Assembly: GCA_000482145.1 (NCBI GenBank)
Contig: AUXH01000448.1
Span: forward strand, 1-15,973
Length of the DNA stretch: 15,973 nt
Reading direction: 5' to 3'
DNA from: Strigomonas culicis
Lineage: Eukaryota; Euglenozoa; Kinetoplastea; Trypanosomatida; Trypanosomatidae
The notes beneath the pieces are model-generated. The model was not told where the DNA came from. It saw nothing but the letters and a program-made list of their open reading frames with translations, and searched no databases. The position numbers and the translations under genes are program-made. How positions within the stretch are numbered: the stretch's first letter is position 1; every line of letters begins with the position of its first letter. Shown one piece after another: positions 12,845 through 15,973 of this stretch.

Positions 12845-15124
12845 TCAGCTCCCGCGAGCAGGGATCGGCTTGGGTGCTTGCGAGGCGGCGCGGCTACCGC
12901 CGACCGCCTTCGCCGCCGGGTTGGTGAGTGCGGCCGTCCCATAGCGCTTCCCGCCACCCTCGTTCCCACCCCTCGCAAGGCGGCTCTGCGCGGCGGGTGC
13001 GGCGGTGGTGCTGTTGCGGGGGGCGCCGCCTGGCACCGGCGCGTTCTGCATCGCCAGCAGCGGCCGCGCGCCGCGGGTCGGGGCTGAGTTACTGGCCGCC
13101 TCCGCGGCGCTCGATTTGCGCGTTGACTGCTGCGGCGTCAGCGGCCCCTCGGCGGAGTCCGAGACGCGGCGCATAGCCTTGTTCGTGTCGAAGCGGTTGA
13201 AGGCGCTCTCCGCCTTCGCGCCGCGCGCGCGCTCGGAGGCGGAGGGGATGTGCTCCGTGAACATCATGATCGGCTGCCGTTTCGGTGCCGCTTCGCTGCT
13301 GCCGCCCCCGTCGGAGCTCTGTAGGATGCCGCGGCAGAAAGCGTCGATGCGGCTGCTGCCGTAGCTGTACGTCACAGCGTCTCCGCTATGGGAGACCCGC
13401 AGTGGCGCCGCGGCGTTATCCGGTGACATGGTCGAGAAGGCCGGCGGGTCGAGCGCCTTTTTGGCGTCGGCGGCCGCGTCACCCGCCGGGCCGGAGCCCT
13501 CCTTCCCCGTCTCCTGCTTGGGTGGAGCAGCAGCGGCAGCAGCAGCGGCCGCCCCGCGGTCTCGCCGCGCGGCGACAGCGGCAGCCGCGACTTCCCGATT
13601 GCGGTTGGCCTTCGCGGAGCCGCTGAGATCCGGCCGCGCGGCGTGGGCGGCTGCGATGTCGTCCCGGACGCGGTGGGCGACCCCAGCGGCATCGACCGCG
13701 CGCGGGGCCTGCGCCGCCTCGTCGCGCTTCGCGTGCGCGTTTGCGGCGGCGATGACGTCGGCCGCGGTGGGCAGCTTGCGGTTAATGATCGCATCCTCCT
13801 CCGCCTTGAGCTTGGCCGCGGTGGCGTCCTCCTGCTCCATCCGCGCCTGCTCCTTCGCCTGCAGCCGCAGCAGACCCTCCACGCGGCGCCGCACCGCCGC
13901 CGCCTTCTCGTTCGCCAAGCGCCTTGCCTCCGCCGCCTTTTCCGCCGCCATGCGCTTGGCCTTCGCTGCCTTTTCGTCGGCCATGCGTTTTTCTTCCGCC
14001 GCTTTTTCAGCTGCGATGCGCTTTTCTTCTGCCGCCTTCTCCTCCGCAATGCGCTTCGCCTCTAGCTCTCGCAGTTCGTTCTGCCGCGCGGCCTCTTCCT
14101 CCGGTGTCAGGGTCTTCTTGCGGTAGGGATTGACAAAGCCGGCGGACGCTAACTTGTCGTCCATCAGGCCATCATCCTCTAGCTCCTGCAGCATCACGTA
14201 GCTGCCGACGTAGGTGTTGTCCACGCACAGAATCGGCATCTTGGGCATGCGGTTCTCCCCCGTGGCCTTGTAGTACACCTCCTTCGCCTTGCGCTGCAGA
14301 AAGGCGCTATCCGCGACGTCCATAATATGATACGGAATGCGTTTCAAGAACAACAAGTTCTCGATCTGCCTACAGTGGTCACGCACCTGCCGGTCACCGG
14401 TCATACTCGTTGTGAAGAGCACGACCTGGCCGCCTTTGCCAATCACCTCGCGTTCGTAGTTCTCCGGGCTGTCGCCATAATAGTAGTGAACCAGCTGCTT
14501 GTCTGGATTCACACTCGGTGAGGCGTCGCTGACAATAGGCGCCGTGTAACTACTGGACGACTGCAGCGACGGCCGTGCCACCAACGGCGATGCGCACTCG
14601 AAGCGGTCGACGGGAGACGTCGCACTGGGCACCGGCGCATCGGTGGTGGAGCTGCTCCTGGAGGCAGCAGCAGTCCTGGTGACCAGGATGCCGGGACGCA
14701 CCGGTGTCTTGGCGGCCCCGGGGCTGCGCGCCGGCACCGCGCGCAGCGGCACCGGCGCGGAGGTGCGTCTGGCCGCTGCGGCAGGCGCCGGCGCGGCAGC
14801 AGCAGCAGGCGCGGCGTCGGCCTCCGCCGGCAGCGCGGTGCTCTCCGCTGCCTCCGCCTGGCGCCGGGCCGCGGCCGCGTCCAGCAGCTGCTGTCGGCCC
14901 TTCTCCTGCAGCCGGGCCTTCAGCTCCGCCTTTTCCTTCTCCGCGACGGCCTGCTCCTCCGCCGTTGTATGCTTCTCCTCTAGGTATTTGAGCGCCTGGT
15001 CGATGGTGCGGCGGCGCGCAGAGACAAGGTAGGCCAGCTCGTCCCGCATGTCTGCATCCGCGTTCGGGTATGCTAGTGCCAGTATCCGATTCGCCCGTTT
15101 CTCGCTGGGGTAGTTGCTGTCCAT
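12845..15124 (-). CDS. SH3BGR/glutaredoxin-like domain protein with tandem 11-residue helical repeats
   Basis: A 759-residue protein in several parts. Residues 1-90 are charged and helix-prone, followed by an Ala/Pro/Ser-rich linker (about 91-205). Residues about 209-320 form a thioredoxin-fold domain like SH3BGR/glutaredoxin: VVLFTTSMTGDRQVRDHC, then KRIPYHIMDVADS, KMPILCVDN (Pro297 likely the cis-proline) and YVGSYVMLQELEDDG. The redox CxxC of true glutaredoxins is absent (SMTG occupies the site), so a binding rather than oxidoreductase role is likely. Residues 357-411 are five 11-residue repeats of the form (K/R)Rx-A-x-EKAAxx, inside a longer Lys/Glu/Ala-rich helix (about 341-445). The rest (about 450-759) is low complexity with an Ala run (525-533) and a conserved-looking patch DAFCRGILQSS (594-604). 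No signal peptide or membrane segment is seen. I do not recognise a named orthologue; a cytoskeletal or scaffold role is only a guess from the coiled-coil. Confidence 0.85.
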   Translation of the reverse strand: MDSNYPSEKRANRILALAYPNADADMRDELAYLVSARRRTIDQALKYLEEKHTTAEEQAVAEKEKAELKARLQEKGRQQLLDAAAARRQAEAAESTALPAEADAAPAAAAAPAPAAAARRTSAPVPLRAVPARSPGAAKTPVRPGILVTRTAAASRSSSTTDAPVPSATSPVDRFECASPLVARPSLQSSSSYTAPIVSDASPSVNPDKQLVHYYYGDSPENYEREVIGKGGQVVLFTTSMTGDRQVRDHCRQIENLLFLKRIPYHIMDVADSAFLQRKAKEVYYKATGENRMPKMPILCVDNTYVGSYVMLQELEDDGLMDDKLASAGFVNPYRKKTLTPEEEAARQNELRELEAKRIAEEKAAEEKRIAAEKAAEEKRMADEKAAKAKRMAAEKAAEARRLANEKAAAVRRRVEGLLRLQAKEQARMEQEDATAAKLKAEEDAIINRKLPTAADVIAAANAHAKRDEAAQAPRAVDAAGVAHRVRDDIAAAHAARPDLSGSAKANRNREVAAAAVAARRDRGAAAAAAAAAPPKQETGKEGSGPAGDAAADAKKALDPPAFSTMSPDNAAAPLRVSHSGDAVTYSYGSSRIDAFCRGILQSSDGGGSSEAAPKRQPIMMFTEHIPSASERARGAKAESAFNRFDTNKAMRRVSDSAEGPLTPQQSTRKSSAAEAASNSAPTRGARPLLAMQNAPVPGGAPRNSTTAAPAAQSRLARGGNEGGGKRYGTAALTNPAAKAVGGSRAASQAPKPIPARGS
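13892..14056 (-). repeat. Five tandem 33-bp units encoding an 11-residue repeat
   Basis: Within the SH3BGR-like gene, residues 357-411 divide into KRIAEEKAAEE, KRIAAEKAAEE, KRMADEKAAKA, KRMAAEKAAEA and RRLANEKAAAV. The units are in exact register with no spacer. The DNA copies have diverged at many third positions, so the array is not a fresh duplication. Confidence 0.88.
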
Positions 15125-15165
15125 GGTCCTCTACAGGTGTCACGCAGAGCGAGGCTTCCTATTTC

Positions 15166-15192
15166 CTTCGTACGGAAAGGAGGAAAAAAATG
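15166..15192 (-). promoter_or_regulatory. Probable spliced-leader acceptor for the SH3BGR-like gene
   Basis: The minus strand reads CCATTTTTTTTCCTCCTTTC, then CGTACGAAG, with the AG at 15167-15166. This leaves a 41-nt leader with no ATG before the start at 15124, which supports that start codon. Confidence 0.62.
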
Positions 15193-15413
15193 GACCCGTA
15201 TAAAACAACAGATGGGTCCTATCACACAACAAGATCAACACAGCTTTTCTATTTTTTGTAAAGCTAAAACAAACGAAAAGAAAAGAAGAAAAAAAACTAA
15301 AATAATGTATTAAAAAAAAAGAGATTTGTGGTTGCTAAGAATAGAATGAGGCAAAGGAAATAAAAGGAACGTGAAAACGCAACAACCACTCCAATTCCTC
15401 CAATAGAAAATAA

Positions 15414-15451
15414 TTGCATGTTCATTGACGGACCCGTCCATGCAACGCATG
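15414..15451. repeat. Overlapping inverted repeats, possible stem-loop
   Basis: TTGCATG (15414-15420) pairs with CATGCAA (15439-15445). Between them GACG (15427-15430) pairs with CGTC (15435-15438), which directly abuts the outer arm, giving an interrupted 11-bp hairpin with a 6-nt bulge. CATGC (15439-15443) can instead pair with GCATG (15447-15451). Function is unknown. Confidence 0.55.
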
Positions 15452-15973
15452 TATCTCAGATGAGTATTGGTATGATTTCGGTGGCTCCTGTGCACACAAT
15501 CATTCATAACACTTCTAGCTGTGCTGAAGAAAGCCTAGCATAAAACAATAAAAAAAAAAGAGAGAAGAAGAAAAAAGAAACCAACAGTAAACGAAATAAA
15601 AAATGAAAGAATCAACGATGAAGATATATAATGTAATATCATTAAACAAAGCAACATATACATATGCGATATTTGGTTTGTTATTGCTAAATCAATACAA
15701 TAACTCTCTATTTAGTTATACGTAGGGTCAATTGAAAACGAAAAACAGAATCAACTGAAATCATTGAAAGCAAGTATATAATAAAAGCAGAACTAAAAAA
15801 AAAAAAGATCCGCAGTTTACGGCTTGCTTTTCTTTTCTTTTTTTTTTGTCTCCCAGGTAAAAGGAAAAAAAAAGGCAGAGAGAGAGGGACAGTAAACAAA
15901 AAAAAACATCGTCTCTCGAATAGCCAATATATATATATATATAGAAATTGATATTACAACAGTACGTATAGTT

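Larger units (their letters stand above)
15125..15973. other. AT-rich region at the right edge, upstream of the SH3BGR-like gene
   Basis: Apart from the splice acceptor at 15166-15192, this is presumably the 3' UTR or intergenic DNA of a gene beyond the right edge. It contains many A runs, an AT dinucleotide run at about 15926-15942, and an inverted-repeat cluster at 15414-15451. No coding sequence is recognised, and no gene enters from the right edge. Confidence 0.6.

Overview
This window looks like nuclear DNA from a trypanosomatid (kinetoplastid) protist. The genus cannot be fixed from the sequence alone. Six protein genes, one cut by the left edge, all lie on the minus strand. All are intronless with GC-rich coding sequence. 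They are separated by AT-rich gaps full of homopolymer runs. Ahead of each gene, the minus strand carries a pyrimidine-rich tract followed by a first AG and then the start ATG with no intervening ATG. This is the layout expected for polycistronic transcription resolved by spliced-leader trans-splicing and polyadenylation. Transcription would run from right to left. No promoter, tRNA, rRNA, mobile element or CRISPR array was seen.

In transcription order (right to left): (1) 15124-12845, a 759-residue protein with an SH3BGR/glutaredoxin-like thioredoxin-fold domain lacking a CxxC centre, then five tandem 11-residue helical repeats and a long low-complexity tail. (2) 11893-10895, transaldolase of the pentose phosphate pathway, with intact catalytic residues. 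(3) 10218-8788, a large HAD-superfamily hydrolase of the sucrose-phosphatase/Cof-like type. (4) 8496-6862, a protein with a probable mitochondrial presequence and a fold resembling the endonuclease/exonuclease/phosphatase (EEP) family, nearest TDP2, in which every recognisable catalytic position is changed. (5) 6292-1145, a 1715-residue ubiquitin-specific protease of USP48-like architecture (USP core, three CxHG/DUSP-like modules, ubiquitin-like domain) ending in an Npl4-type zinc finger predicted to bind ubiquitin. (6) 447 to the left edge, the N-terminal 149 residues of an unrecognised cysteine-rich protein.

The genes do not form an obvious pathway, which is normal for trypanosomatid arrays. 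Transaldolase and the HAD phosphatase could both touch sugar phosphates, but adjacency is weak evidence. The most unusual items are the apparent mitochondrial EEP pseudoenzyme, the deubiquitinase with a terminal ubiquitin-binding finger, the hendecad-repeat protein, and some structured or GC-rich segments in otherwise AT-rich untranslated DNA.
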